40,367 nucleotides of DNA, taken from positions 1-40,367 of IMG/VR virus record IMGVR_UViG_3300010401_000026; one strand, written 5' to 3'. A program made the position numbers and the translations under genes. Source of the stretch: a virus. The notes under the pieces are model-generated. The model was not told where the DNA came from, did not search any database, and saw only the letters and a list, made by a program, of their open reading frames with translations. Of the stretch, positions 29,653-39,110 are shown one piece after another (position 1 is the first letter of the stretch; each line of letters starts with the position of its first letter).

Positions 29653-30930
29653 ATGCCGCAACTTCAAGTTGTTAATACAACCAGAGATAATCCAGAGCCT
29701 ACTTCTATAGAAAAGTTTTTTACTAGACTTGGCAAGGATTATAAAGACAGAAATGATCAAGTTGAAATAGGAAAGATTCTTCAGGAATATCAAACCAATA
29801 GACAAGATGAAAATGCTTTTGAGAATGCTCAACTGAAACTGATGCAAAGCACCGTCAGTCCTTCTAAGAGGCTTGAAACTCAAGAACAACTAAATGAAAT
29901 TCAGAAGGTTATTATTCAGAAGAAGAATGCTTTGAATTCTAAAGTAAAGTCTATCGAAGATGCAGCAAAAGAAGAAAAAAAACTTATACAAAATGCAGAA
30001 ATTTTGAGAGATTTAGAAAGAAGGAATAATCTAAAGCCCGGAGAATTAGATCCTTATATTAACGACCCCAAAATGGCAGAAAAAGTAGTTAAAGGGCCTT
30101 CTTCAGCATTATCTGAGAAACCAATTGATCCAGAACAACTAAAATTAATTGAAAAAGTTAGAGCTATTGAGGGTTTCGATGAACTTGATGAATTAGAGCA
30201 ATATAGAAAATTCACTTCTGCTGGAGTAAGCAGAGCAAATGCGGAATCGGAGTCTAAATTAAGAGGGGAGCAGCTTAAAAGAAAAGAAGGAGCTGTTGAA
30301 AAAGCTTATTCAGCTCAAAAAGATTTTATAAATCAAACAACGGATACTTACAGAGGCTTTGAAACAGAAATGAAGCCTAAGCTTCTTCAAATGAGAAATA
30401 TTAAAGATGAAGATCTAATTGGGCCAGCAGGAGCTAAAGTTTTTGAAGCGCTTGATATTCCCTTAAGTCTTTTAGAAAACCCTTCATCTGAACTTTATAA
30501 TAAATTAAGTTTAGATTTGCTTAAAGGATTACCGGAGACTTATGGAAATAGAATCCTAAAAGTAGAGGTAGATAACTTTCTAAAAACTATCCCTAGTCTT
30601 TTAAACAGTGCTAATGGAAGAAGGATGATTGCAAGTAATTTCCTTAAACTAGGTGAAATGAAAGAGGTTTATTATAATGAGATGCGATCACAACAAAAAC
30701 AATATGATGAGAACGGAAAGCCGCTTCCAAAAGATTTTCAGCAAAAAGTTTTCGACCAAGTTAAACCTCAAATAGATCGAATAAATGAAGAGTTTGTAAA
30801 ATTATCTGAAATTACTGATGTGCCTAAAGGAACTATTCCTTTCTTTGATCCAGATGGCAATGTGGTTTTTGTTCCTAAAGATAAAGAAAAATGGGCTTCA
30901 ACAGAAGGTGGAGGAAAAAGAATATGGTAA
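29653..30930 (+). CDS. Ejection-protein candidate, coiled coil
   Basis: 425 residues, almost entirely charged helix (long Glu/Lys/Gln runs such as QLNEIQKVIIQKKNALNSKVKSIEDAAKEEK), with a short beta/Pro end (PFFDPDGNVVFVPKDK). GAGGTAAAG lies upstream. No enzymatic motif. Placed between two other internal-virion-type genes. It overlaps the next gene's start by seven bases. Confidence 0.68.
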   Translation: MPQLQVVNTTRDNPEPTSIEKFFTRLGKDYKDRNDQVEIGKILQEYQTNRQDENAFENAQLKLMQSTVSPSKRLETQEQLNEIQKVIIQKKNALNSKVKSIEDAAKEEKKLIQNAEILRDLERRNNLKPGELDPYINDPKMAEKVVKGPSSALSEKPIDPEQLKLIEKVRAIEGFDELDELEQYRKFTSAGVSRANAESESKLRGEQLKRKEGAVEKAYSAQKDFINQTTDTYRGFETEMKPKLLQMRNIKDEDLIGPAGAKVFEALDIPLSLLENPSSELYNKLSLDLLKGLPETYGNRILKVEVDNFLKTIPSLLNSANGRRMIASNFLKLGEMKEVYYNEMRSQQKQYDENGKPLPKDFQQKVFDQVKPQIDRINEEFVKLSEITDVPKGTIPFFDPDGNVVFVPKDKEKWASTEGGGKRIW

Positions 30931-32387
30931 ATCCTTCTTGGGATCAATTTGAACGCCTAGAACCCCCTAAAGTTAAAGAAAATCAAGTGGTTGCAGATGT
31001 TATTGATCAAACTCCAGAACAAAAATCTACTCCTCAATGGGGAGATTTTCAAACTCCAACGACTTATCAAGGAGAGCCCGATCCTACTGCTGATGAAGGG
31101 ATGTTTGAATATATTACAAGAAATGCGATCTCAAATGCTTCAAGAGTTGCCGAACAAGTAGCGGGTAGATTTGGAAATATTGAGAAATTTGCTAAAGATA
31201 CTCTTGTCAATATGCCGAAGTCAGGGGGGATTCTTGGGTGGGCTGTTTCAGAATTAATTGGCCCAGAGAAATGGGAAAAACTTATTAAAGGGGAAGGAAA
31301 ACAACTCTTGCCCACATCAGAAGATTTAAAGAAAGTTTCTCAAGGATTAACAGGAGGATATACTAAACCTAAAACTCCTGGAGAAGAGAAATTTCAAGAG
31401 TTTACAGAGGATGTGGGCGCTACAATTTCAGGTAGATCAAATGCAAGAGTTCCTGGCGCTTCAAATACTGAAAGAGCAAGACAATTAGCTACCAATCATA
31501 TCTTAATTCCCGCAGCAGCAAATATAACTAAACAAGTTGCCCAAGAAGTTGGATTTGGAGAAGACATAGCGAACATGGCAAAAATGGCAGTTTGGCTTCC
31601 CTTGTCTTTAGCTAATAATATCAATGCCCCTAGACACGCCTCTAATCTTATGAATGAGGGTAGAAGGGGAATGCCAGAAACCCTGCAATTCAGCGTTCCC
31701 AGATTACTTCAAAGACTTCAACAAGTTTCCCAAGATCCAGCTCTCTTAAGGGCAGATCCCCGAAGCGCCTTAGCACGTCAAGAGATAATGAATATTCAAA
31801 GAGATCTCAGAAATGGACAGACTTCCGTTAGATCTTTAATGACAACTTATGATGGAATTAATGCTGCTAAAAGAAATAGAGGAATGTTTGATTTATCAAG
31901 ATCGGATCAAAGATTTGCACGAGGTTCAATTGATAGAGTAAGAAATGCTGTTAGAGATGAAATTATGGAAGCTGGGGCTTCTCAGCCTCAAGCATTGGAA
32001 AATTGGAGATCAGGTCTTCAAGCATGGGCTGTGATCCATGAAAGCAACTCAGTTTCTAATTGGGTAAAAAGCGTAGCAAAAGGGCAATATGCTAAGATTT
32101 TAACAGGGCCAGCGGCTGGATTATTTGGTGTAGGCGCATATGGAGCTTATAGTAATCCTGTAATTGCGGCGCCAGCTTCAGCAGCTTCAGCGGCATCTTA
32201 TAAAACAGGACAAACTTTATATCGAATGTGGAATAGTGAACCTTTAAGAAATTATTACTGGAATGCTATTTCAGCTGCTCAATCAGAAAATCTCCCAGTA
32301 TTTTTGAATAATTACAATAAATTGAACAAAGGATTAGAAAAGGAAGATTCAGTCACGAATAAGGGCACAAAAACCAAAAAAGATTAG
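30924..32387 (+). CDS. Ejection-protein candidate, large
   Basis: 487 residues from the ATG at 30924, supported by GTGGAGG ten bases upstream; a frame from 30891 would begin inside the previous gene. The N-terminus is Pro/Gln-rich, the middle has an amphipathic helical region, and residues about 395-440 form a Gly/Ala-rich hydrophobic stretch (GPAAGLFGVGAYGAYSNP, then AAPASAASAASYK). A third long protein without enzymatic motif in the block is consistent with an injected internal virion protein. Confidence 0.68.
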   Translation: MVNPSWDQFERLEPPKVKENQVVADVIDQTPEQKSTPQWGDFQTPTTYQGEPDPTADEGMFEYITRNAISNASRVAEQVAGRFGNIEKFAKDTLVNMPKSGGILGWAVSELIGPEKWEKLIKGEGKQLLPTSEDLKKVSQGLTGGYTKPKTPGEEKFQEFTEDVGATISGRSNARVPGASNTERARQLATNHILIPAAANITKQVAQEVGFGEDIANMAKMAVWLPLSLANNINAPRHASNLMNEGRRGMPETLQFSVPRLLQRLQQVSQDPALLRADPRSALARQEIMNIQRDLRNGQTSVRSLMTTYDGINAAKRNRGMFDLSRSDQRFARGSIDRVRNAVRDEIMEAGASQPQALENWRSGLQAWAVIHESNSVSNWVKSVAKGQYAKILTGPAAGLFGVGAYGAYSNPVIAAPASAASAASYKTGQTLYRMWNSEPLRNYYWNAISAAQSENLPVFLNNYNKLNKGLEKEDSVTNKGTKTKKD

Positions 32388-32421
32388 AATATACCAAAAA
32401 CAAAATCCTAACATAACTTTA

Positions 32422-32760
32422 CTATTCAGCCTTTTTTAAATCTTGATCATTTTTAATCATGCAGCATTCTTTAGCAGAGAATGCTCCTTCTAGACGACAA
32501 ATTCTTCTATCTATGTCAGTGACTTTTTCATCGAGTTTATCAATTTTTTGACTAAGCTTCAAGTCAACTTCGATGATTTTCTTGCTTAATTTGTCTTCAA
32601 TATCATCGATTTTTTTGCTTAACTTTTCTTCACTAACATTGATCTTTTTTTCTAAATATTCCTTCGTAGAAGTTAACGAATTCCACATCATGAGAAGTAA
32701 GGTGAAATTGACGCTGAAACCAGCTCCCATAAACCAAAGAATCAAATCAATTTTTTCCAT
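32422..32760 (-). CDS. Membrane-anchored coiled-coil protein, paralogue of 12888-13175
   Basis: 112 residues on the strand opposite its neighbours. Hydrophobic segment at about 6-26 (LILWFMGAGFSVNFTLLLMMW), then a strict heptad coil of repeated KLSKKIDDIEDK-type units, and DIDRRICRLEGAFS..ECCMIK at the end. The protein at 12888-13175 has the same three parts. A lone minus-strand gene between ejection and fibre genes is often a moron expressed from the prophage. A superinfection-exclusion or lysis-related membrane role is possible but untested. Confidence 0.75.
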   Translation of the reverse strand: MEKIDLILWFMGAGFSVNFTLLLMMWNSLTSTKEYLEKKINVSEEKLSKKIDDIEDKLSKKIIEVDLKLSQKIDKLDEKVTDIDRRICRLEGAFSAKECCMIKNDQDLKKAE

Positions 32761-32911
32761 TACTTACTCCTAAGATAGTTTGGTAATTCATCATTTCCAT
32801 CATCTCATAAGAGTGAATTAATTATCAAGAATTAGTAGGGTTTTTATACTGTACACCAACCGCTCGGTATGTTAACGTAAAGAAAAAAGTTGAATTCCAA
32901 GGGAGGGATCA
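32761..32911. promoter_or_regulatory. Divergent region with third CGGTTGGTG motif
   Basis: 151 bases between the minus-strand moron and the fibre genes. GCGGTTGGTGTA is on the minus strand at 32863-32852. On the same strand it is followed by a TATAAA (32846-32841), a possible -10 without a consensus -35; TATACT is on the plus strand at 32845-32850. No gene. Confidence 0.4.
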
Positions 32912-33736
32912 ATGGCTACTATCAATCTTAGAACGCCTAATGGCTATGATGGACAATTAGGAACGACTCATAAATTCGGTATCGTTAGATTCGCAACTAC
33001 AGCAGAAGCAACTGCTGGCACTGCAACAAATGCAGCTCTTAGCCCCGCTACAGGCGTTTTATCAGTTCCAGATGCTACAACCACAGTTAAAGGGAAAGTT
33101 GCTCTTGCAACTAATGCAGAATCGGTTACTGGAACTAATACAACCAAAGCGGTGACTCCAGATGATTTAACAGCAAGATTAGCAGCCCCTGGAACTATTG
33201 GTGGCACTACTCCTGGAGCAGCAACCTTCTCAAATTTGACAGCAACAGGAACGGTTCATCTCAATACCTCCGGAGCGGGAACAACGGTAATTGGTACAGG
33301 GGGAACAGGAGCCACGCAAATTGGTAATGCTACTGGAAATACAGCCGTTACTGGATCTTTAACAGCTTCAACAAGTTTAACAGCCACTCTCGGAAATATA
33401 ACTGCTACAAACGGAAACCTGGTCTTAACAGCAGCCGGAAACAAAATGGTTCGCACATCAGTAGGTTCAGGGGCTGCTGCTGGAGCTAACTCTATTGGAA
33501 CAGCAACTCTTGTCGGCGGAACAATCACAATATCTACAACTTCTTTAGGTGCTTCTTCTTTAGTGAGGGTTTGGAGAGAAAGCATTGGTGCTACAGGAGC
33601 AGCTGCTACAGGGAATCTAGTTGTAGGAACTAGAACTGCCGGAGTTTCCTTCGTAATTAATGCTGTAAGTGCAGCTGATGCAACTGCTTTAGCAGCTACA
33701 GACGTTTCTGTAGTTGGATGGGAAATTATTAACTAA
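32912..33736 (+). CDS. Tail fibre-type beta-repeat protein
   Basis: 274 residues. GIVRFATTAEATAGTATNAALSPATG and a second KGKVALATNAESVTGTNTTKAVTPDDL are phage tail-fibre repeats. The rest is a Thr/Ala/Gly-rich beta-solenoid (GTTVIGTGGTGATQIGNATGN) with a globular end (SLVRVWRESIGATG..SFVINAV..VGWEIIN). GGGAGGGATCA precedes the ATG. Confidence 0.82.
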   Translation: MATINLRTPNGYDGQLGTTHKFGIVRFATTAEATAGTATNAALSPATGVLSVPDATTTVKGKVALATNAESVTGTNTTKAVTPDDLTARLAAPGTIGGTTPGAATFSNLTATGTVHLNTSGAGTTVIGTGGTGATQIGNATGNTAVTGSLTASTSLTATLGNITATNGNLVLTAAGNKMVRTSVGSGAAAGANSIGTATLVGGTITISTTSLGASSLVRVWRESIGATGAAATGNLVVGTRTAGVSFVINAVSAADATALAATDVSVVGWEIIN

Positions 33737-33744
33737 GAGGTTTT

Positions 33745-34089
33745 ATGTCATCAGCAAAACGAGTTTATTTTGATACCATCAGATCACTAGCAAGCGGAAG
33801 TATTTCCGCTTCTTATGCAGCTGTAGGATCACCACTAGCTTTTAAATCTAGGATCATTTGCATCACTAATTTGACTCAAGGAATCATGATTTTCTCCACG
33901 GATAGCTCAAATTCCGATGGTCAAATCATAGTCCCTGCGGGGTCGTTTAAGCTATTGGATTTAACAGCAAACTTAGTTCCCGGACATGACGATAATTTCT
34001 GCATGGCAGTTGGTACTCAATTCTATGTTAAACAAGTAACAGCTCCAACAAGCGGGTCGGTATATATTGAATCGGTCTATGCTTACTAA
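33745..34089 (+). CDS. Small fibre-region structural protein
   Basis: 114 residues, beta-rich jelly-roll-like (RIICITNLTQGIMIFSTDSSNSDGQIIVPAGSFKLLDLTAN..). This type of small protein is frequent in podovirus fibre clusters. Good AGAGGTTTT site. Overlaps the next gene start. Confidence 0.68.
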   Translation: MSSAKRVYFDTIRSLASGSISASYAAVGSPLAFKSRIICITNLTQGIMIFSTDSSNSDGQIIVPAGSFKLLDLTANLVPGHDDNFCMAVGTQFYVKQVTAPTSGSVYIESVYAY

Positions 34090-34735
34090 AAGATCCAAAG
34101 AAGAAATTAAAGCGATACAGTCTGATAAGAATAACAATGAGTTTATTTATCAGACGAATCAATCTCTTAATTCATTAAAAGATGCAATTACTTCTCTTTC
34201 ACTTCAATTCCAAAAGGAGAAGGGTGAAAGAGGTAGTCAATTCCAAGAGCTAAAGATTCTCGTTGAGAACTATCTTGAGGAATCCAATAAGAAAATGAAT
34301 ACAATGTTTAATGAAATAGAAATATTTAGATCACAGGTCTATAAGTTTGGTTTTCAGATAAACATTTGTGAAAATAGAATGAATACTCTTAAAGATTCAC
34401 AAGATAGAGTTGACACAAGCGTGATTGATTGTCGTGAAGAAATCCTTGAGCTTGGTAAAGACATCGATAGGTTTTTGAAAACCATTGAGAATGTTTCTCA
34501 AGATCATCAAAGTAAGCTTGATAATGCTTGCGATAAGCTTAGGGATGAGTTGCGAGTTATAAAGCCAAAGATCGATCCTCTTCAAGTTAAATTAGATGAA
34601 CAGATTTCTATTATGAAGAATGATCATCAAGGGCTCTTCAAAGAAATTAATCTTATCAAGAAAGATTTAGAATATTCCGAAAAAAAGATTGAAGCAATCT
34701 TTGACAAAATTGGCATGAAAAAGGCAGGTGAGTAA
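34079..34735 (+). CDS. Coiled-coil fibre-associated protein
   Basis: 218 residues from the ATG at 34079, which overlaps the previous stop; an in-frame TTG at 34067 is an alternative. Nearly all charged coiled coil ([26 protein letters not shown]..). It could be a fibre stalk or chaperone acting with the two large fibre genes. No named family. Confidence 0.65.
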   Translation: MLTKRSKEEIKAIQSDKNNNEFIYQTNQSLNSLKDAITSLSLQFQKEKGERGSQFQELKILVENYLEESNKKMNTMFNEIEIFRSQVYKFGFQINICENRMNTLKDSQDRVDTSVIDCREEILELGKDIDRFLKTIENVSQDHQSKLDNACDKLRDELRVIKPKIDPLQVKLDEQISIMKNDHQGLFKEINLIKKDLEYSEKKIEAIFDKIGMKKAGE

Positions 34736-37026
34736 TGTCCCAAGCAGGTGAAGTAGATGTCATAGGCAACCATCCTGAGATCCCAACGCAATTTGATGCC
34801 AATTCAGGCTCAGCGGTTCCAGTCTTAAATATTCTTAATATATTCGGGACAACAACATTGGCGGGAACAACCCCTGTTCATACTACTGGCTCCGGAAATA
34901 CAATCACCACGGCAGTTCAAATATCCCAAGCCATTGCCTCATCGGATGCGACGAAAGTGGGATTAGCTAATTTCAATAGCGCTGAATTTACAGTTGATGC
35001 GAATGGTTTTGTCTCCCTTATGGGCGGTGGCTCAGCAATTGATTCTATCGCCATGCAGACTGGCACAAGCCCCATTGTCCCTGATGGAGCGGGTTTAATA
35101 ACTTTAAATGGAGCTGTAGTTGCTGCAGGGACTAATCCGATAAGAACTCATGGAACTGGAGCAAACACAGGAGCCGTCGAAGTTCAGATTTCTCAAGCTA
35201 TTGCGGCAGCAGATGCCACTAAAATTGGACTATGTAACTTTGATTCGGCTCAGTTTTCTGTTGGAGCTTCAGGGTTCGTACAACTTAGCGGTGGGGGAGG
35301 AGGGGCTGTAATGAGCGTCTCCGGAACTCCCAATAGAATCACTTCTACAGGGGGAGCAAACCCCGTTATTGACATCTCCGCTGCCTATGTAGGGCAAGCC
35401 TCCATTACGACATTAGGGACGATAACAACTGGGGTTTGGAACGGCACTGTAGTTGGTACTCAATATGGGGGAACTGGAATAAGCTCTTATGCCCAGGGTG
35501 ATATAATCTATGCAGGCGCTATTAATACTCTTAATGTTTTAACTAAAGATACAAATGCCACAAGATATTTAAGCAATACCGGAAGTTCAAACAATCCAGC
35601 TTGGGCTCAGGTTAGTCTTGCTAATGGTGTAACAGGAAATCTACCTGTCACAAATCTTAATAGTGGAACTTCCGCCTCTGCGTCGACTTTTTGGAGGGGA
35701 GATGGTAGTTGGGCAACTCCCGCAGGAACCGGAGTTGCGAGTGTAACTGGAACTATAAACCGTATTACATCAACTGGTGGAACAACGCCAGTAATTGATA
35801 TTGATGCTGCTTATGTTGGCCAATCTTCCATAACCACTCTTGGCACAGTAACTACGGGAACTTGGAGCGCTACAACTATTGCCACAACAAAAGGCGGAAC
35901 AGGATTAACTTCATATACTCAGGGTGATCTTTTATATGCTTCGGCGGCAAATACATTATCAGCTTTAGCAAAAAGCACTACGGCGACTAGATATCTTGCT
36001 AATACTGGGACTTCGAATAATCCAGCTTGGGATCAAGTTAACGTAGCAAATGGTGTTACAGGTACACTCCCCGTAACTAATGGAGGAACTGGTTTAGCCA
36101 CAGCGACTCAAGGTGATTTGCTTTATGGATCAGCTGCTAATACTTATGCTGCATTGGCTAAAAACACTTCTGCAACAAGATATCTTTCCAATACAGGTTC
36201 CAGCAATAACCCTGCTTGGGCTCAAGTGAATTTAGCCGATGGTGTTACGGGGAATTTACCTGTAGCTAATTTAAATAGCGGAACATCAGCCGGAGCTACA
36301 ACATTCTGGAGGGGTGATGCGACGTGGGCTGTCCCAGCAGGAAGTGGGATTTCATCAGTAGTAGTTCAGCTTCTAATTGGATCTAGCTCAACAACAACTC
36401 CAACCTATACACCTACCTCTGGCATGAAATATTGTATTGTTGAAGCGGTTGGCTCAGGAGGGGGAGGAGGAGGCTCGGCAACTACTTCAGCTGGTCAAGC
36501 TGGTTGTGGAGCAGGAGGCGGAGGAGGGGGTTATAATGTTATGTATTATTCAGCTGCCGATATTGGAGCTTCAGCTACTACTTCCCTTGGGGCTGTAGGG
36601 ACTGCGGGTTCAAATACAGGAGGTAATGGTGGTGCAGGAAATGCAGCATTGTTCACTCCCGGAGGAACTGGAGCGGCCATGTCTGCTTCTGGAGGGAATG
36701 GAGGAGCGGGCTCAGGAACAGCTGCAACCAACTGCTTTAAAATCGGAACTGCTGGCGGCCAAACTTTTGCAGGTGGTCTTATGTCTTCTTATGGGGGGGC
36801 AGGAGGGCCTGGAATAGGATTTGGGGCTTCAGTTTCTATCGGTGGTAATGGAGGAAGTAGTTTTTTTGGAGGAGGCGCACCTGGAGGACTGACTACCAGC
36901 GGAACAAGTGCTTCTGGTACTGCTGGCTACGGAGGTGGAGGAGGAGGAAGAGCCACTCTTAATAATGCTGGAGGAGTTGGTGGAGCTGGTGGCGTAGCTG
37001 TAATTAGAATTACTGAATTTATCTAA
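34735..37026 (+). CDS. Large modular tail fibre protein
   Basis: 763 residues. Repeated modules include two copies of an ~85-residue unit (...[36 protein letters not shown] and ...[37 protein letters not shown]). They also include three copies of a TGGxxPVIDIxAAYVGQxSITTLGT..YGGTG..QGD..YA..NTLxxL..TRYLxNTG unit, and a C-terminal ~200-residue Gly-rich region with strings of glycine. DNA repeats are visible, for example AATAC[CG]GGAAGTTC with CCAGCTTGGGCTCAG. Such Gly-rich tips occur in adhesins that bind host surface carbohydrate. Confidence 0.85.
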   Translation: MSQAGEVDVIGNHPEIPTQFDANSGSAVPVLNILNIFGTTTLAGTTPVHTTGSGNTITTAVQISQAIASSDATKVGLANFNSAEFTVDANGFVSLMGGGSAIDSIAMQTGTSPIVPDGAGLITLNGAVVAAGTNPIRTHGTGANTGAVEVQISQAIAAADATKIGLCNFDSAQFSVGASGFVQLSGGGGGAVMSVSGTPNRITSTGGANPVIDISAAYVGQASITTLGTITTGVWNGTVVGTQYGGTGISSYAQGDIIYAGAINTLNVLTKDTNATRYLSNTGSSNNPAWAQVSLANGVTGNLPVTNLNSGTSASASTFWRGDGSWATPAGTGVASVTGTINRITSTGGTTPVIDIDAAYVGQSSITTLGTVTTGTWSATTIATTKGGTGLTSYTQGDLLYASAANTLSALAKSTTATRYLANTGTSNNPAWDQVNVANGVTGTLPVTNGGTGLATATQGDLLYGSAANTYAALAKNTSATRYLSNTGSSNNPAWAQVNLADGVTGNLPVANLNSGTSAGATTFWRGDATWAVPAGSGISSVVVQLLIGSSSTTTPTYTPTSGMKYCIVEAVGSGGGGGGSATTSAGQAGCGAGGGGGGYNVMYYSAADIGASATTSLGAVGTAGSNTGGNGGAGNAALFTPGGTGAAMSASGGNGGAGSGTAATNCFKIGTAGGQTFAGGLMSSYGGAGGPGIGFGASVSIGGNGGSSFFGGGAPGGLTTSGTSASGTAGYGGGGGGRATLNNAGGVGGAGGVAVIRITEFI

Positions 37027-37038
37027 TAAAGGAATTAT

Positions 37039-38559
37039 ATGACATATGCAGGAATTAGCCCTAAAGATCCAAATAAATATGTAGGCCCATATGTTTATTA
37101 TCCTTCTGTAGTTTTAAGAAATAGACCGCCAAATAGCGCTGATGTAAGGCAGCCTGAGACAGGACGATATTATCCTATTTCTTCTTTCTGGATAGTGGGA
37201 GTAAACCCTACTTCAGGGACTCAAGGGGATTTATGGTATCTTTCTAAAATCGTTGCCAATGTTGCCTTCTGGGTTCAGTTTAATAGCGGAGGTGGAGGTG
37301 GGGGCTTGTTAACAGTCACTGTCGATGCTATCACAGCGCCGGGAGTCCAACCGGTTGGCATTGACGGCTCTAGCAATATGACTATTGAGGGAGCGGCTGT
37401 AGCTCAACATGGAGTGCCTATAGAAACTCGTTCTAGGGCCCTATATACGTTTAAAACAGAGGTACAGTACTCTACCACTGACTCAGCAGCAGATGCTTCT
37501 AAAAACGGTTTATCGCATTATCATGAAGATCAATTCGAAGTAGATGCCGTTGGATTCGTTACCTTGAAAGGGGGTGTAACTCCTACCGTTCTTTCATTGG
37601 GTGTACAGGCGACATCCGGCGGAGGTACAGACCCTGTACTTCCCGACGGGAGTGGAATCATTGAAATTGAAGGCGCCTTAGTAGCAGCTGGAACGAACCC
37701 TTTAAGATCAGTTTCTACAGCAGCTAATACTTTGCAAATGCAAGTTCAGACTTCCCAAGCTCTTGCTTCTGCCGATAGCACAAAAGTCGGTCTTGCTAAT
37801 TTCAATTCTTCTGATTTCACTGTAGATGGAGATGGCTTTGTGTCTTTATCGGGAGGAAATAACGTGACTCCAAACACTGTAATTAATCTTGTAGATGATT
37901 TTATTGGCTCTGGAGCTATTTCAACCGGTGTCGAAATGACCGGCTCACTAACTTGGTATAAAAGTAATTGGGCGCAAAGAACCACTTCAGAAAGTGGACA
38001 TCCAGGAATTGTCGGAAATACAACGATTGGGGGAGCTTTTGCTGCCACTCTTTTCTTAAATATCAATCAAGGCACTGTCCCAGCAAGTTCTTTTCTTCCG
38101 ATTCTTTTAGGGGGAGGGGAAATAAAGCTAAATTGGATTGTAAAAATTGCAACATTATCAACAGCAAACCCTCGTTATATTTTGAGAATTGGTCTCGGCG
38201 ATACTATTGGCACTGCTAATGGTGATCAAGCTAATGGCGTATATTTTGAATACTCAGACAATATTAACGGCGGAAATTGGAATTACAAGACGGCATCAGG
38301 AAGCGTAAGAACAACAGTCAATACTTCTAGTGCAGTTACGACAGGGTGGTATAATCTGGGAATGATTATTAATGCAGCTGCCTCCTCTATCAGTTTCACT
38401 ATCAATGGAGTTTCAGCAGGAGCTGCAATCACCACAAACATCCCTACGGCTGCTATGACGATAATGACTAGGCAAGAGCAGACGGTTGGAAGCGTTGCTG
38501 CAAATAGCAATGTCGTTGATTTAATGTACTTTCAACAGACTCTTTCAACTCCACGATAA
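37039..38559 (+). CDS. Tail fibre/receptor-binding protein
   Basis: 506 residues. The N-terminus is a beta region (NKYVGPYVYYPSVVLRNRPPN). Residues about 95-180 and 185-275 are two copies of the module also found in the preceding fibre gene (GADAT-type core: SKNGLSHYHEDQFEVDAVGFVTLKGG and [27 protein letters not shown]). The C-terminal ~220 residues are a globular beta domain (LNWIVKIATLSTANPRYILRIGLGDTIG), the likely receptor-binding tip. TAAAGGAATTAT precedes the ATG. It ends at the bidirectional terminator. Confidence 0.82.
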   Translation: MTYAGISPKDPNKYVGPYVYYPSVVLRNRPPNSADVRQPETGRYYPISSFWIVGVNPTSGTQGDLWYLSKIVANVAFWVQFNSGGGGGGLLTVTVDAITAPGVQPVGIDGSSNMTIEGAAVAQHGVPIETRSRALYTFKTEVQYSTTDSAADASKNGLSHYHEDQFEVDAVGFVTLKGGVTPTVLSLGVQATSGGGTDPVLPDGSGIIEIEGALVAAGTNPLRSVSTAANTLQMQVQTSQALASADSTKVGLANFNSSDFTVDGDGFVSLSGGNNVTPNTVINLVDDFIGSGAISTGVEMTGSLTWYKSNWAQRTTSESGHPGIVGNTTIGGAFAATLFLNINQGTVPASSFLPILLGGGEIKLNWIVKIATLSTANPRYILRIGLGDTIGTANGDQANGVYFEYSDNINGGNWNYKTASGSVRTTVNTSSAVTTGWYNLGMIINAAASSISFTINGVSAGAAITTNIPTAAMTIMTRQEQTVGSVAANSNVVDLMYFQQTLSTPR

Positions 38560-38560
38560 A

Positions 38561-38585
38561 AAAGGCCCTCGCTTAGAGGGCTTTA
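38561..38585. terminator. Bidirectional terminator between fibre and recombination operons
   Basis: GCCCTC (38565-38570)-GCTTA-GAGGGC (38576-38581) with AAA/TTT flanks. On the plus strand it is followed by TTTAATC; on the minus strand by CTTTTTTATC, a better U-tract. It separates convergent operons. Confidence 0.8.
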
Positions 38586-38587
38586 AT

Positions 38588-38752
38588 CTATTTCTTTTTC
38601 CCAGCTTTAGCCATTTTCTCCATCTTCTTTACGCCATATTTCTTAATGCCAGCTGCCGCTGCCACTGCAGCAGGGTTAGCTGCTCCAGATGCGGCTGCTT
38701 TCTTTTCAATGGCTTTAAATCGAGTTCCTGATCCTAATTTTGGCTTTTTCAT
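38588..38752 (-). CDS. Very small basic protein
   Basis: 54 residues (MKKPKLGSGTRFKAIEKK, an Ala-rich middle, then KKYGVKKMEKMAKAGKKK). Gly/Ala/Lys-rich and strongly basic. Proteins of this look occur next to recombination or late genes in several podoviruses; function unknown. Coupled by ATGA to the gene upstream. Confidence 0.65.
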   Translation of the reverse strand: MKKPKLGSGTRFKAIEKKAAASGAANPAAVAAAAGIKKYGVKKMEKMAKAGKKK

Positions 38753-38880
38753 TTCTTTTTTCCTTTTTTTGCAACTGAATAAGCAATTGCAGCTGCTTGC
38801 TTAACGGGTTTTCCCGCTCTTACTTCAGTAGCGATGTTTTCAGAGATGATCTTTTTTGATTTTCCTGATTTTAATGGCAT
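38749..38880 (-). CDS. Very small conserved basic phage protein (MPLKSG family)
   Basis: 43 residues starting MPLKSGKSKKIISENIATEV, then RAGKPVKQAAAIAYSVAKKGKKK. The pattern 'MPL.xGxSxxxISxNI..E..AGxxxKQAxAIA.S.A' is a widespread tiny phage protein of unknown function. ATGA overlap with the next gene supports both. Confidence 0.8.
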   Translation of the reverse strand: MPLKSGKSKKIISENIATEVRAGKPVKQAAAIAYSVAKKGKKK

Positions 38881-38882
38881 GT

Positions 38883-39110
38883 TTAACCTGCCAATTTAAC
38901 TTGAGGGGGATTCAATGTTGCTTCCAAAGAGCCCTCTTGCTTTTGAGATTGTTCTTGCTCTTGCTGCATTGTGTCATCTTGGCCATATTGGATAATGTTT
39001 TCGTTATTCAAAACACATCCAGTCATAAAAAGAGATATAAATGCTACAATCACAATGAGAATGACTATAGTAGTTATAGCTATCATAGACCCGTTTTCTT
39101 TATTTTCCAT
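38883..39110 (-). CDS. Small membrane protein or lipoprotein candidate
   Basis: 75 residues: hydrophobic segment at about 9-29 (MIAITTIVILIVIVAFISLF), then MTGC32 which resembles a lipobox, then a Gln-rich hydrophilic tail (TMQQEQEQSQKQEG) ending PPQVKLAG. It could be a signal-anchored or lipidated protein, for example of the spanin or exclusion type; the assignment is weak. Overlaps the annealing-protein gene by 11 bases. Confidence 0.6.
   Translation of the reverse strand: MENKENGSMIAITTIVILIVIVAFISLFMTGCVLNNENIIQYGQDDTMQQEQEQSQKQEGSLEATLNPPQVKLAG

Noticed and set aside
33256-33585. Long minus-strand frames opposite fibre genes (also 32968, 36546, 37746, 38283)
   Set aside because: Ala/Val/Pro-rich translations are the expected shadows of Thr/Gly/Ala-rich beta-repeat genes; no ribosome sites.
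34735-38559. Invertible tail-fibre segment served by the serine recombinase
   Set aside because: Repeats between the fibre genes are direct, not inverted, and no crossover-like short inverted sites flanking a fibre segment were seen.
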